Assembly (NCBI GenBank): GCA_037974665.1
Contig: CM075765.1
Coordinates: forward strand, 17,045,501-17,109,500
Source: Ehretia macrophylla
Lineage: Eukaryota > Streptophyta > Magnoliopsida > Boraginales > Ehretiaceae
Length of the DNA stretch: 64,000 bases
Reading direction: 5' to 3'
The notes under the pieces were generated by a model, which made no database searches, had not been told where the DNA came from, and saw only the letters and a list, made by a program, of their open reading frames with translations. The translations under genes and the position numbers were made by a program. Of the stretch, positions 33,237-45,023 are shown in pieces; the stretch's first letter is position 1; the number at the start of each line of letters is the position of its first letter.

Positions 33237-34901
33237 CCTTAAATGCTAATTATCAGAAAGTATTCACCTTTAATATTTCATATTATAGAAATATTGTTCA
33301 AACTATTATTTTAAAACTAAAAGAACTAAAGTAGGGACAATAATGGGACAGATTTTACAGGTATTTTTCCCGTCCTTAATCCACTCCAAAGAAAGGGAAC
33401 ATTAGGCTAAGACATAAGGTGTGGGCTGGGATGGGATTGACTTTTATTCATGCACTAAGGCAAAGGCAGGGCTAGAAGTAGGGATAGAAAATTCCTGCCT
33501 TGTATTCCTTGTCCCACATGCATGTAAAATTATTATTATTTAAGTACTTATATTTATCTACATGTATTATTTATCATTGTCAAGTCACCAACAACCCATT
33601 TTTAGGGAATCTATAATTGTAAATATTATAAATTAACATTTTTCTTTTTAGTTACTTGTTTAATAGTGAATTCAGGTTTAAAAACTAAATATTTTATTAT
33701 TATTATTTTAACAAAATAAAATGTATTAATTTCTCATGTGATTATTAATTGATTATGTTAAAGTTTATGGCACTATCTCCTATATGAAGTGATGGACTGA
33801 TTACGTCAAGAAACTAATATTAATTGGGCATATTTCAAACCTTCACTTTAATCTTCATATGCCATTCTTTTTTCATATGCAATTTTCATACTCAATTTTT
33901 CTAGTTGTTAGTTTATTTAAATGATTGAAACTAGGTTATTCTAAGGAAATATTTCTTTTTTTTATAGTTTGAGACGTGAAACTCAAGTTGTAATAAATAT
34001 TAGAATTTTTTTGAACATCTATGTATATATATTCTTCATCTCTCATAACTTTCGTGGACGTTTTAAAATTTTATGTGTTGTAAATTGATCTTGCATAGTT
34101 TAAAAGAAAGTTAAAAGAATTAACAAGTAATCTTCATTTCACATAGAAATTTGGTAAAGGTATGGGGTATAGAGGATACAAAGAAAATAGGGGTAGGGCA
34201 GGGGACAATGCTGCTTTTTAGATGACAAGATAGGGCCTAGGAATAGGTCTCCTATTTCAAACTGGCCCCATTTTCATTCTTAAACTAAATTGTAGACTAA
34301 AGTTAAGCATTACGACAAAAATACTATTATAAGGGAACTAATATAATTTCAAATAGTGAAGTAAATGTCATTGTAAATACTATAAAAGGAAGAGGGAGTT
34401 GTGCGTAATTTACCTATACAGTGTTTGCGAGAGGTTGTGAATTCGAGTCTCACTAACTACATTTGTATATATGGATGGTTTTAAACTTCCCTTTGAATCA
34501 AAAAAAAAGAAAAAAAAGAAAATGCCTAGTGGTAAAAAAAAATTAAAAATAAAAATCCCCCAATGGTTCATTACTTATACCGCTGAATGATTCTCCTCAA
34601 TGCCTCCCCTCCAAAATTTTATTCGGTCTATTTTTCTAACTCAAATTAATTGAGTCTCCTTTTTTTAGAATCTACGTTTTTCAAGTATCTTTAATTAACT
34701 AAATGTTGTCAAAAAATGTCAAATTTGTGTCCTAATACAACTCGAAATAAAGGATTTTTTTTTTTGTAATTTTGGTAACTGAGATAGTTCCATAACATGG
34801 AAGAAATAATATGTCACACTTGGCAAATGACTTTTTTTTTCCCCCGGACTGGACCAACGATATATATCTTCAATTAATTAATGGAAGTTGATGGTTTGCA
34901 G
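33237..34901. other. MATE intron DNA, nothing recognised
   Basis: AT-rich sequence between the CACTA right end and the MATE acceptor at 34901. It contains a GGGGTAGGGCAGGGG-like stretch near 34190. No element ends are supported. Confidence 0.5.
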
Positions 34902-34988
34902 GGCATATGGTATGGCATGTTATCTGGAACAACAATTCAAACCTTCGTCTTGGTTTGGATGCTTTACAAAACCAATTGGAATCAAGAG
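34902..34988 (+). pseudogene. MATE exon 6 of those found
   Basis: The acceptor is TTTGCAG ending at 34901. The exon reads GIWYGMLSGTTIQTFVLVWM then YKTNWNQE, and the donor is GTACAC from 34989. This is the penultimate conserved MATE block (GIWxGMxxGT). It joins MGVK from the exon 20 kb upstream in phase. Confidence 0.9.
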
Positions 34989-35102
34989 GTACACTACGTA
35001 TACTTATTTAGCCAACTACAATTTGTAGAAATTAAGCATATCGGCAACAGTTATCATTACACTGATTTGAGCGAAGGTTTTATAAGGACTTCAATATTGC
35101 AG

Positions 35103-35183
35103 GCTTCCAAAGCTGGAGAAAGAATAAAGCAATGGGGAGGAGAAACTGAAACAAACGCAGTTGATGCGCATAGCATTAGTTGA
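35103..35183 (+). pseudogene. MATE last exon
   Basis: The acceptor is TTGCAG ending at 35102. The exon encodes ASKAGERIKQWGGETE plus a short hydrophilic tail and ends in TGA at 35181-35183. The IKKWGGE-type C-terminus is typical of plant DTX proteins. The frame is intact. Confidence 0.9.
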
Positions 35184-35696
35184 AAGGAACTTTATACCAA
35201 AATTACAGCTTTCCCGTTAAGATGTGAAATGTGTTCTTTTTAAATATCTTATCTTTATCGTTGTTTATCAAAGGCATCATAGTGATTCGCTAGTTTCGGA
35301 CCTTCTGTGCTGCTGCATAAGGTCTAGCAAATGTGTTTGACGATGTCAAATTTGGGTTGTACACATTTTCTTAACTCAGCCCGGTATATGAAAGTGTTAA
35401 TCTGCAAAAGAGGAGAGGTAAGACTGTCTCTAGCTTTCTTCCGAAAAGGTTTTGACAGTCAAGTTAGTATTTTTTTTTTTTTTTTGTGTGGTGCAAATAG
35501 TAGGGTCGGAGAAGCCCAGGAAAGTGATTGTCAAAAGTCTCAAAGCGAGCAGCACCTTGTCAAATGGGTCAATTGCACAACCGTTAAATTTTTAACGAAA
35601 AAGTTAAAAATGATTAATGGTGCTATGCGGATAAAAGATAAGATATTTAAAGGATGCACTTTTGAAGATCCAACACCATTTTGTGAATTGGGTCTA
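35184..35696. other. MATE 3' flank
   Basis: This is the likely 3' untranslated region and downstream sequence of the MATE gene. No clear AATAAA was assigned. The open frame at 35331-35720 resembles nothing I know and runs into a MITE end. Confidence 0.45.
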
Positions 35697-35816
35697 AGGG
35701 TCTGTTTGGCCCATCTTTGAAATTTCAGTTGTTAAGTAGTAGAGTTTTAGTTAGAAGTGTTGTTAAATAAAAGCTGTTGACTGTTTAGCTTTGTCATCTC
35801 AGAAGTACTTTTTACT
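35697..35816. mobile_element. hAT-like MITE copy B, left half
   Basis: It starts AAGGGTCTGTTTGGCCC and continues TTAAATAAAAGCTGTTGACTG, matching the left half of the MITE at 14052-14430. The match stops near TTA at about 35818-35820. The matching right half of such an element lies at about 54480-54717. Confidence 0.55.
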
Positions 35817-36175
35817 GTTAGTGAACCTGTTTGGCCGTTACCAAAAAAGTGTTGTGGATTATCAAAATGACCAAAAAGGACAATGTTAAAGATGTTCAAT
35901 TGTTCGGCTCACAAAGCACTTATATCAAAGCTGGCAAAAACTCATTTTAATGACATAATTAAACATAAAAAATAAAATATGAGAAAGATGAAAGATTTGT
36001 AACAAATTATCTAAAAAATATAAAAATCATTTATAAGTGATAAAATCATAAAAACTACAAATAAATTATATAATTATTTAAAAAGATATAAAATTACATA
36101 ACATGTTTGTGACAAATTCAAAATAATCAAAATATATGAAAAGGTTCAATATACCTATAAATTAAAACAAGAAGT

Positions 36176-37150
36176 TCAACGCTCATTTATCTTATCATAG
36201 TCCAACATATCCCTAATATGATCACGTAAGACCTCCATAGCCCTTTGAGTGCGTGCGTTTCTCAAATCTTCTTCAACAATAGAGTCATCCAGTTCAATTT
36301 CTTCATCTTGTTGGTCATCTTCCTCTTGCTTTATAATTTGCATCTCTACATCTGCATCTATTGCATGTCTTCTAATATAATTATGAATAGTCATACTGCA
36401 TATGACTAGTCGCACTTGTGTGTCAAAAGAATATTGTGGCATGGTATGCAAAATTTTAAATCTTTTTTTCCAAACACCAAATGTCATCTCAATTGTTGTT
36501 TGCAAACTTGAGTGATAGTAATTGAAAACTTCGTTATGATTTCTAAATGTTGCTAATCGTTGAAAATCAGGAATATGATACCTCTCATTTTTATAAGGTT
36601 CTAAGAATCCTATTGGCATCAGATAACCAGCATCCACGAGAAAATATTTTCCTATAAATCATAATACATATGTCTTTATCAAGAGAAAAGAAAGTTATGA
36701 AAAAAATAAATAGTCATTAGTTTATTACCTGTAGGTGGCTTAGGAAATCCAACATTATCTTCTCTAAGAGCTCGCTCAAACAATATGCTATCATGTGCAA
36801 TTCCTTCATATCCTGCCCATGCAAATATGAAACATATATCCCTATCACATACGGCCATCACATTTTGCATAGGAATCCTCTTTCTTCCTATATAACGAAC
36901 TAAGTTATGTGATTCAACAACAACGGGAACGTGTGTACCATCAACAACACCAATGGCATTTTTGAAATACGGAAAGTATCTAACATCTCCCTTTAATTTG
37001 GGATGTATTCTTGAAAATGTTGGATCCTTTGGTTTGATTTCATCAATAGACAAGTAATACAAGCTTTGATCACGGAATGAAAATTTCTACTGATAGTGTC
37101 TCCAAAATGTTGAAATCGCTCTTGAAGTTCGCGATTTCCCGATCTATGTC
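36176..37150 (-). pseudogene. PIF/Harbinger transposase (HARBI1-like DDE)
   Basis: The frame reads IGVVDGTHVPV (first Asp), FIFAWAGYEGIAHDSILF (second Asp), VDAGYLMPIGFLEPYKNERY, TIEMTFGVWKKRFKIL (final Glu) and IHNYIRR. These make up the DDE_Tnp_4 nuclease. An intron from 36728 to 36652 with GT-AG borders joins PPTG to KYFLVDAGY. An N-terminal segment ELQERFQHFGDTISRNFHSV is read in another frame at about 37080-37150, so a frameshift near 37060 breaks this copy. The catalytic region itself is open. The C-terminus is acidic. The enzyme would act in the nucleus with the MYB-like partner. Confidence 0.9.
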
Positions 37151-37277
37151 CTAATTAATATAAAAAAATTCCAACCTTCTCCTAAACACTAAACCCTCTA
37201 GTTGGTCTCAACCCATATTTAGTAGACAAAATTCAAGACTTGGTTTCACATAATCCTATGATATTAGCTTTAAAATT

Positions 37278-37646
37278 TTAAATTACCTGTATCTTCCTTT
37301 CCCACCAATCATCACTCGCAGCAACTGTCTTATTTTGAGCATCCCATCCTAGACCACTTTCTTTGCCTATTAGCCTATTCCAAACTTGCCACTGTGCCTT
37401 AAAACTATCCCACTTATTTTTGAGTTGTTTATGCTGGTAGTCTTTTTCAGTCTCTTCTTTGAACCTAGCAATCACATTTTTCCATCCAACTTTATTGAAA
37501 TGGGTACCTGGACTATTACGTGCCTGCACCTCAGCTACACAAATCCTTATAAATTTCTCCATTATAGGTTCATTTCACAATGCTTTAGTTCTTTTTCGAC
37601 TTTCGTTTTGAGAGGAAGCGCTAGCAATTGTTCTGTTTGGTGCCAT
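37278..37646 (-). pseudogene. Harbinger MYB/SANT-like DNA-binding protein, partial
   Basis: From ATG 37646 the frame reads MAPNRTIASASSQNESRKR, an in-frame TGA at 37575-37577 where Trp is expected (KAL-W-NEP), then MEKFIRICVAEVQARNSPGTHF, GWKNVIARFKEETEKDY and KQLKNKWDSFKAQWQVW. This is a Myb/SANT-like domain (Myb_DNA-bind_3 type) found next to plant Harbinger transposases and in L10-interacting MYB proteins. KIQ precedes a GTAATT that may be a splice donor. No later exon was found. Confidence 0.8.
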
Positions 37647-37690
37647 CAATCTAGAAAAAATTATAAGATTTAACTAATCATAAAAGAAAC

Positions 37691-38416
37691 GAATGACTTC
37701 ATGTAAAATAGAGACACGCATGAAAAGGGAAAGAAAAATACAACTAGAAAGAAAGGTAGACCCAAGAAAGACAAGTCGTCAAGTTGAAGGTGTCAACTTT
37801 TTGTGTCACAAGAAACTAATAGTCAAATTTTTTTTTCTATGTGGTTTAGTAAGAGTCAGTTTGTTATTCATGTAGAAAGATGTAATCATTTTCCTTAACT
37901 GCAAGTGAGAAGAGGAAAATTACCAAATGACGCTCAACCTAATGAAAACACGAGAAGTAAACCAATTCTTGAAAGTCAAGCACATTCTCACACAAATTCG
38001 ATTGAAATTCAGGCATTTTCACGAACTTTTCTAATACCTAGAAATGAGCCAATCGTTGAAGTTGAAGCACTTTCTCAGGCTAATCCAACTAGTAAAAATC
38101 AGACAGTTTCTCAGACTTCTTATAATAGACTACCACCTGAAACTTTTATGCGGAACGGAAAAATATGCATGTCTTTCACCAGTTCAAGCATAAAGAAATG
38201 CGAAAGATAATTGATTTGAGATTGGCATGCTGGAACAAGAATGAAGTCACATAAAAATATTGTTATTATCCTTGATATTTTGTGGAATTACTATTGATGT
38301 AACTTGAATTGTTTTAGAACTTAAATAGTTATAGATTTTTTTGTGGGATATTATTTGTCTTTTGAAATGTTTTAGATGTTTTTGGTGAAATATTAATTTA
38401 ACTTGAATGCTTTTCT
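37691..38416. other. Region between Harbinger genes and copia LTR
   Basis: A + strand open stretch at 37905-38210 encodes a hydrophilic sequence with loosely repeated SQA/SQT-type segments and no domain I know. The rest is AT-rich. The right end of the Harbinger element might be here or beyond the copia. Confidence 0.35.
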
Positions 38417-38873
38417 TGTTGGAATATTCTCTTAAGTGGGTTACCGTTAATTACTTTTGATTTTATAAAAATAGGGTGAATATCTGATTCATAGAGATTG
38501 GGTTGTGATCATATTGCTTTTAAGCCCACCTCATAAATAAATGTACAGTTAATTGTGTAGGCCTTATATTCTGACTAAGCTTTTTATGGGAGGGCCTGTT
38601 AAAATAATTATAAATATATGGCTAGGTCCCCTCTCCTGCTATAACCCTAAAACTAATTGTTCCCATAAACATTAGTTGTTCTTGGATAGAGAAAGGAAGA
38701 GGAAGACCTTGCCGAAAATCGGGTAACGATTTCAAATTTCAACTTGGTTTTATCATGGCTCAAACATGTATGTTATTCCGCTGCTAATTATGTTTATATA
38801 AATTGTGTTGCAAAATCATGCATATTGGAATATATATATATATATATATATATATTTTCTATGTGTGCTTACA
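38417..38873 (+). repeat. Copia 5' LTR
   Basis: It runs TGTTGGAATATT to GTGTGCTTACA and is repeated at 44577-45018. It carries an (AT)n expansion near 38829-38855 that is shorter in the 3' LTR. Confidence 0.93.
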
Positions 38874-38875
38874 TG

Positions 38876-38887
38876 TGGTATCAGAGC
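38876..38887 (+). other. Primer-binding site (initiator tRNA-Met)
   Basis: TGGTATCAGAGC begins two bases after the 5' LTR and complements the 3' end of plant initiator Met tRNA, the usual copia primer. Confidence 0.9.
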
Positions 38888-39364
38888 CAATTATACATGA
38901 TTTTTAGCCATAAAATTAAAAATTTCGTGATACTTGTTTGACTATGAATAAACTATGAAAGTTTTAGATTTTAATTCATGATTATTTAATTGTTGTTTCA
39001 TGAAATTGATTGAGGGTTTTCATGTCTTTTTCTACTCGTTCTTTTGAGATATTTAAAACATGTTATTTATGCAATTAATTGAAAATATTAAGAACCCTAA
39101 TTTTTTTGGTTTAAATCCGAGACCCAATTGCATATTTCAGTAAAATATAATGATTACTTGGTGAAATGGATGCCAAATTTGAATTCCTTGGTATCAAATA
39201 CCTAGGATTACAGTATTTATTTGCGAAAAACAAATTAAAATTGAAGAATTTGTTTGATATATTATTTCGGGCTTTAATGGGCCGCGTCGCCCGATCTGGA
39301 GGTTGAAGATGACTTCTGTTTTGTTTAATTTATATTTAATATGAATGTGTTTTGTTTCGAAAGC

Positions 39365-40100
39365 TTGTGGCTATCACAGTGGTGTGGTGCAGGGATAAAA
39401 TTTATGAGGTTTAGTGTTTGATTCTTAGCGGCGCGAATTGATTAATTTTATTTCATTGCTAAATCTCAGAGTGGTTTAAAACAAATTAAAGTTCACCTTA
39501 ACCTACATTCCAGCTAGCCTAATTGGTGTATTGATTAGCTTGAATGCTGACGACGCAGGTTCGAATCCCTATCCTAGGGTTTAACCTTTTTTTTTTTGGT
39601 CAAGTAGTAAGCTGGATAAGTTGAGTAGTATATATAAATTTCAGTTCATCTTTGTTACAATAATTATTCTAGCGCTGCTGGTTAAAAGCCTTATTAAATT
39701 TATGAAGGATGCGTGGGTTTGATTCTTTGTGGACACGCTGGGTTTGTTTTTATTTTATCAAATAAGAACTGAACCAAGCTAAATTCGTATATATATAATT
39801 TAGTATCCTATTGCTCACATCTAGATCCTAGTGCTGCTGGTTGAGGTGTTCAATAATTTAGCTATGGTCATTGGTTTGAATCTCTTAAGCATGTTTTTAT
39901 GTTTTATAAATTGAACCAAACATATTAAAAGATATAGGTTTTCCTAGTCAGATTTTGTTGCAAGTCATAGCTTGGTACTGTTGGTTAAGTGCTTTGATAA
40001 AGTTGTGTATGTCATGGGTTCAAGCCTTCTCAACCACATATGTTGTTTTTGCTTTCCCGCATGTTTAGTAATTAAACCAAAAGAAAAGTTGTGTTTGGCA
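39365..40100 (+). repeat. Array of about five tRNA-like modules in the copia leader
   Basis: Modules begin at about 39365, 39510, 39668, 39826 and 39967, roughly 150 bp apart. Each has an A-box-like word (TAGCCTAATTGG, CTGCTGGTTAAAAG, CTGTTGGTTAAGTG) and, 30-45 bases later, a B-box-like word (GGTTCGAATCC, GGTTTGAATCTC, GGTTCAAGCC). A shared tail with GAACCAAA-type words follows several of them. Module 2 is closest to a real tRNA control region. None folds as an obvious complete tRNA by eye. Confidence 0.6.
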
Positions 40101-41329
40101 ATTGGATTATTTTATTTTCTAAGCTTTGGAATTATTGTCCTTTGCTTAGAAAGAAGTTTAAATTGCTTTTTCTTTTATTGAAATATTATATTTAGTACAT
40201 ATTTTACATGGTAATTTTGAATCATGCCTAAATTAATTGAAGTTGATTTAAAGTTTTTTTTAGGCCTCTGAATTCAATGTAAACATGTATCTCTCTAATT
40301 TAATTTGAAATTTTATGTACTTCCTCTATTTATATTTTATATACATCAGATGTGCTCTACTGATTTTATATATAATATGTTCAAGTTTATTATAGAATGC
40401 AATTTTATAGTGATCATAGAAACACATTATATTGAAGTGTTTTATATTGTTTGATTAATTACATGCATGACAGTTTCATTTATATTAAACACTAGTTTTT
40501 TCCAATGAGTTGACAACATAGGTTTGATTGGGCAAAATTCACCAAAGTGACTAGTCTAATTAAATCTATGGCTTTTATCATATTGGTTGGAAAACTACCA
40601 TGGTAAAGTGCTCAATGATCACCCAAAGGAGGTCATTATACGACTTTAGCTAGGTAGCATGAATACAAAGTATAGGCCGAGATTATACTATTGTTAGGGA
40701 GTTCAATTGCCCAAAGGTGATTGAACTTTTCTTTTAGTAGGATGATCTCATTGACGCTTTATGTTAAAAGGGTACCTATTTACATGTTATGTTTCCTGCC
40801 CAAAGATGGAGAATGTAATGATGTGTCTGGGCTCTTTTGTTTGAAGTATTTATTTTGTAATGGAACATGTATGCCTACTGTTTATTGACATTGCATTCTT
40901 TCCTTGAACAATTTCTTTTATATTGAATAATATGAGTACTACTTTAGTTTTGAATGGGCAAAATTGTAATAAGTTGAAGGTACACATTAAGTTGATCCTG
41001 GGGATAGTTGACCTTGATTTTGCCTTGGACTCTGATGCACTTACTGCATTAACTGATTAGAGTAGGGAAAAACAAATGTTATATGATTAGGACCTGATGA
41101 GAGAACTTATGATTATGAAATATAATAAGTAAGGTGGTTTAGGGATTGTCTTGAAAATGGTTAATGTTCAAACCAATCTCAAATCTCGTGGTGTTTAGAT
41201 CATTTGTTTGTCCCCCCGTGCCCTTAATACCTTACCTTATGAGTTTTCTCACATAAAGATTGTCTATAACACCCAAGGGGACGTAGACTATTAGACTTGA
41301 CTACCAAGTGTGTAGACTGAAGAAAACAA

Positions 41330-43260
41330 AGTTAAGAGTGAAATCATGAGGTTGATATTACTTGTTTCCAACCTTAAGGGCTACTCTAATAAGGTTATTA
41401 CCTTAAAAATTGAGGGATATATTCCTAAGTTGTCAGGGTTTTAAAAGGGTGGTAAGGGTTAGAATCAGAAGATGAATCACAATGTAAAATGTCCCAAATC
41501 TGCTGCCACTTGATTTGAAAAGAAGTGCTACTTCTGTAAGGAAAAATGTCATAAAAGAGCTAATTGTTCCAAGTACAAATCATGGTTAGAGAAAATAAAG
41601 TTGAAGAAGATAATTCACTAGCCTATGTTTGTTTAGAATCCATTTTAGTTGATGTTCCATCAAATATTTGGTAGATTGACAACGGTGCAATTTTTCATGT
41701 TGTTTTTTCTTTGCAAGGATTTCGAAAACAAACTGAGTCAAGTGAATTAGAGTCCAGAATTAAAGTTGGGAATAATTTTGCCATTGAAGTTGAATTCATA
41801 GGGTCTACTAGTCTATGTTTAAAGACTAGTTTTGAAAAACATTCTTGTTTTGAAATAATGCTTTTCATGTTCTGTCTTTTAGGTAAAATTTTATTTGTGT
41901 TTCTATTTTGAACAAGCCTTAAATTTGTTATGTTTTAACTTTGACAATGGCAGAGTAAAATTGGTGTTTTAATTCTAAAATTATTGGTGAAAGTATTTTA
42001 TTCAATAGTTTTTATCAACCACCTTTATTCTTAAAAAATTCCTATGACTATTTTTTTTTCAGAAAAATTTGTTTCTATAAGGAGTTTAGTTGAAGAAACT
42101 TCTTCTTTGTTATGGCATAAATGATTAAGTCATATTTCTAAATGAAGGGTTGAAAGACTCATTAGAATTGATATATTGCCTTCTCTAAGTTTTGATGATT
42201 TTGATACTTGTGTTGGGTGAATTAGGGGTAAACTTAATAATAGTGAATGAGAATAAGCTACCCATAGCTTTGACCTTTTAGAAGTAATACATATATTAGT
42301 GGACCTTATTCTATTATATTGTGTAGTAACAAGTTTTTTGTTACATTTGTTGATGACTTCTCTCATTATGAATACCTTTATTTAATTAAAGAGAAATTAG
42401 AAACTATTGACAAATTTAAGCTCTTTAACATTGAGGTAGAAAATGACTTGGGAAGGTCATCAAACTTGTTAGATCTGACCGAAAGTTAAGTACTTTGGTA
42501 GACATTGGGACATTGGGCAGCATGTAGGACCGTTTGCCATGTACTTACAGGATTGTGGGATTATTGTCCAATATACCATGCCTTTTGGCCCTTAACATAA
42601 TGATGTGGTTGAGAGGCAAAATCGTACCTTTAAGGATATAATGAGGAGCATGTTGAGTGTCACTAGCCTAATATACCTTTTGGGGTGAAGGCATTAGAAC
42701 AACTTTCTATACTCTTAATCGTGTTACTAGCCAATCTGTTCATAGAACTCCTATTGGACCTTGACTTGAGAGAAAACCTAGCTTAAATTATTTGCTGATT
42801 TGGGGTGATCTTGGTATAAATAAACATATTGTGGTTTATTAGTGCATGTACCTCAAGATTAGTGGGAGTAAGACTATTTTCCTAAAATTTTATGTTGAGG
42901 ACATTCTGCTAGGTATAAATAATTTGACTATGTTTTATAAGTTTAGTATTTTTGGAGACTTTCAACATGAAAGATTTTGGAGAGGTCTTTTTCACTCTTG
43001 GCATCTAGACACACCAAGATAGGTCTTGTGGGCTTTTGGATCTATATCAAAAGGTTTATATTGATCGAGTTCTTAAATGATTTAATATGGAGAACTGTAA
43101 GCCTTATGATATCTTTTGTAAAGTATTTTTATGGGGTTTTCATAAAAATACTGTCAATATTATTTGGAAGTACATATCCCAGCATAAATGTTGTTGAAGT
43201 TATAAATCAAGCATGTGACTTTTATGTTCTAAATAGATCTCCCATAATTTATGGAAGGAA
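41330..43260 (+). pseudogene. Copia gag-pol remnants
   Basis: Readable islands: zinc knuckle CYFCKEKCHKRANC (about 41526-41568); protease WIDNGAIFHV, with Asn where Ser is usual in DSGA (about 41670); integrase start LWHK...LSHIS (about 42110) and FVTFVDDFSHYEYLY (about 42340); a NRVTSQSVHRTP block (about 42716); RT YVEDILLG, with Glu for the first of the two catalytic Asp (about 42893); and YIDRVLK with FNMENCKP (about 43060). Stops and shifts separate all of them. Much of RT and the RNase H is missing or unreadable. Confidence 0.85.
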
Positions 43261-44576
43261 ATAAGACTCGATATGTATTCCTTGTATTCTCCAGATTAAT
43301 ACATACAATAGCCTACCCAAAGGGGGTCATTGTGTGTGTTGTTTTGGAGTGGATGAATAGTGGTTGTGATTATATATAATCAAAGTAATTTATCTACCCA
43401 AGGGGATTTATTTATGAGCTTGTGCATGCTCTATTGGTTTGAGAGAATGCATGCCTTAGAGCGATTTATTTGTCTAGAGGTAATTAACTTCCTGAATGTT
43501 GTGTATTCTCTTATTCACCTTCATGATTGGAATAATTATAGTATGTTATATCCTCTGTTCAAATAGGAGATTATAATGATACACTTGGATGTCAGATATA
43601 ACTTATTTTTATTCTGAGCTATTCTAATTACCCATATTCTAATCTAGTTTCCCTATGAACAAATAGTCATAGTTTTGACAAGAAAATGGAAACATTATTA
43701 CTAAGAATGTAAAACACACTCGATGTTTGTTGAGCTTCTAATTAGATTTTTGAGATCATAATGTTTAATTAGCATGTTGAGATATGAGTATTATGGAGTC
43801 CATGACATAAACAGATCCATGAGACCTATACCATATGCTAGTGTTATTGAGAGCTTGATACATGTTCAAGTGCGTACTAGGATTGGTATTGATTTTGTAT
43901 ACGAGTGTTCTATTGTCATTTGATGCTATTGACTAGTGGAAGTTTTGCATTTTTATGCATTGTTGAATGTTCCCATTATTGTGTGTTTTTATTTTGCACT
44001 TTTGTGCAATTGTGGAATAGCATAATGTTTATGTTTGATAACATATACTTGATTATTCTGTGAACACTCATATGTATATTAAAGGTCTTGGTTTGGTATC
44101 CATATTGGTAAAACCATCCATTGAGTTTAAATATCTCCTTGAGGACACCATTTTGATAGGAGATATGCATTCTTTTCTCTGGCTTATTGACTGCCATTAT
44201 GGGAGGATATGAATGGTTGATTTTCTTGGCATATCGACCGCCAATTTTGGGGAAATCATGTTGAGGACTGACAAAGAAAGAGCACTTTTGATCACATGTT
44301 GGTGCTGCTTTCTTGCTACACTGCCGTATATTAATCCATGTCAATAGGGTTGTTGGTATTTGTAACCATGGAAGGTCCTGTGTCAATATGGAACACTACG
44401 ATCGCCATGATTCGATGTTTGACAATCTTATTGGACAAGATTGTGTTCGAGGTATTGTTCTATGAATCAGTGTTTTTAAAATTGTGGCCACATTAAGTTT
44501 ATTATTCAGCCTAATAAATGTTTTCAAAATATTTTTAGAAATAAACAAAACAATTAACGTTGCCCAAGTAGGAGAT

Positions 44577-45018
44577 TGTTGGAATATTTCTCTTAAGTGG
44601 GCTACTGTTAATTACTTTTGATTTTATAAAAATAGGCTGAATATTTGATTCATAGAGATTGGGTTGTGATCATATTGCTTTTAAGCCCACCTTATAAATA
44701 CATGTACGGTTAATTGTGTAGGCCTTATATTCTGACTAAGCCTTTTATGGGAAAGCCTGTTAGAATAATTATAAATATATGGTTAGGTCCCCTCTCCTGC
44801 TCTAACCTTAAAACTAATTGTTCCCATAAATGTTAGTTGTTCTTAGATAGAGAAAGGAAGAGGAAGACCTTGCCAGAAATTGGGTAACGATTTCAAATTT
44901 CAATTTGATTTTATCATGGCTCAAACATGTATGTTATTCCGCTGCTAATTATGTTTATATATATTGTGCTGCAAAATCATGTATATTGAAATATATATAT
45001 TTTATATGTGTGCTTACA
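44577..45018 (+). repeat. Copia 3' LTR and adjoining purine tract
   Basis: The sequence AAGTAGGAGAT immediately before 44577 is the polypurine tract. The LTR matches 38417-38873 with scattered substitutions and a shorter (AT)n. Confidence 0.92.
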
Positions 45019-45023
45019 TTTCT

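Larger units (their letters stand above)
1043..35183 (+). pseudogene. MATE / DETOXIFICATION efflux carrier gene, transposon-riddled and broken
   Basis: The pieces join in order into a plant MATE (DTX-type) proton-coupled multidrug and toxin extrusion protein. These are normally about 480-510 residues with 12 membrane helices, in the vacuolar or plasma membrane. The recognisable exons are 1043-1372, 1562 to about 2090, 5059-5145, 14495-14734, 14838-14956, 34902-34988 and 35103-35183, totalling roughly 490 codons. Family landmarks include AGPAIF, ITQVFAGHVG, GMGSALETLCGQ, IPQLFAYA, RVSNEL, VAIGAGWQ and GIWYGMLSG. In-frame TAG stops lie at 1751-1753, 1964-1966 and 14661-14663. The small exon expected between the third and fourth pieces (MNILGW-like in relatives) was not found, and the 3' border of exon 2 is unclear. 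Introns 3 and 5 are swollen to about 9.3 and 20 kb by transposons. The reading as a pseudogene assumes the stops are not sequencing errors. Family assignment is firm; the exact DTX subgroup is not. Confidence 0.9.
35821..37690 (-). mobile_element. PIF/Harbinger element, right limit not found
   Basis: TTA followed by GTGAACCTGTTTGGCC at about 35818-35836 looks like a Harbinger target site plus terminal repeat. The transposase and MYB-like genes lie inside on the - strand. I could not find the complementary right end before or after the copia insertion, so the right limit given here is only the end of the coding part. Confidence 0.5.
38417..45018 (+). mobile_element. Ty1/copia LTR retrotransposon, degenerate
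   Basis: Two LTRs (38417-38873 and 44577-45018) bound the element, and TTTCT is duplicated at 38412-38416 and 45019-45023. A tRNA-Met-type primer-binding site follows the left LTR, and a purine tract precedes the right LTR. Between them, remnants of gag zinc knuckle, protease, integrase and reverse transcriptase occur in the copia order (integrase before RT), all broken by stops and deletions. By eye there are about eight differences in the first 140 LTR bases, so the insertion is not recent. Confidence 0.93.

Noticed and set aside
39510..39582. Possible functional tRNA gene
   Set aside because: The A and B box words are good, but I could not form a proper acceptor stem and anticodon arm by eye. 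Similar degenerate modules repeat alongside, so I treat it as a tRNA-like repeat.
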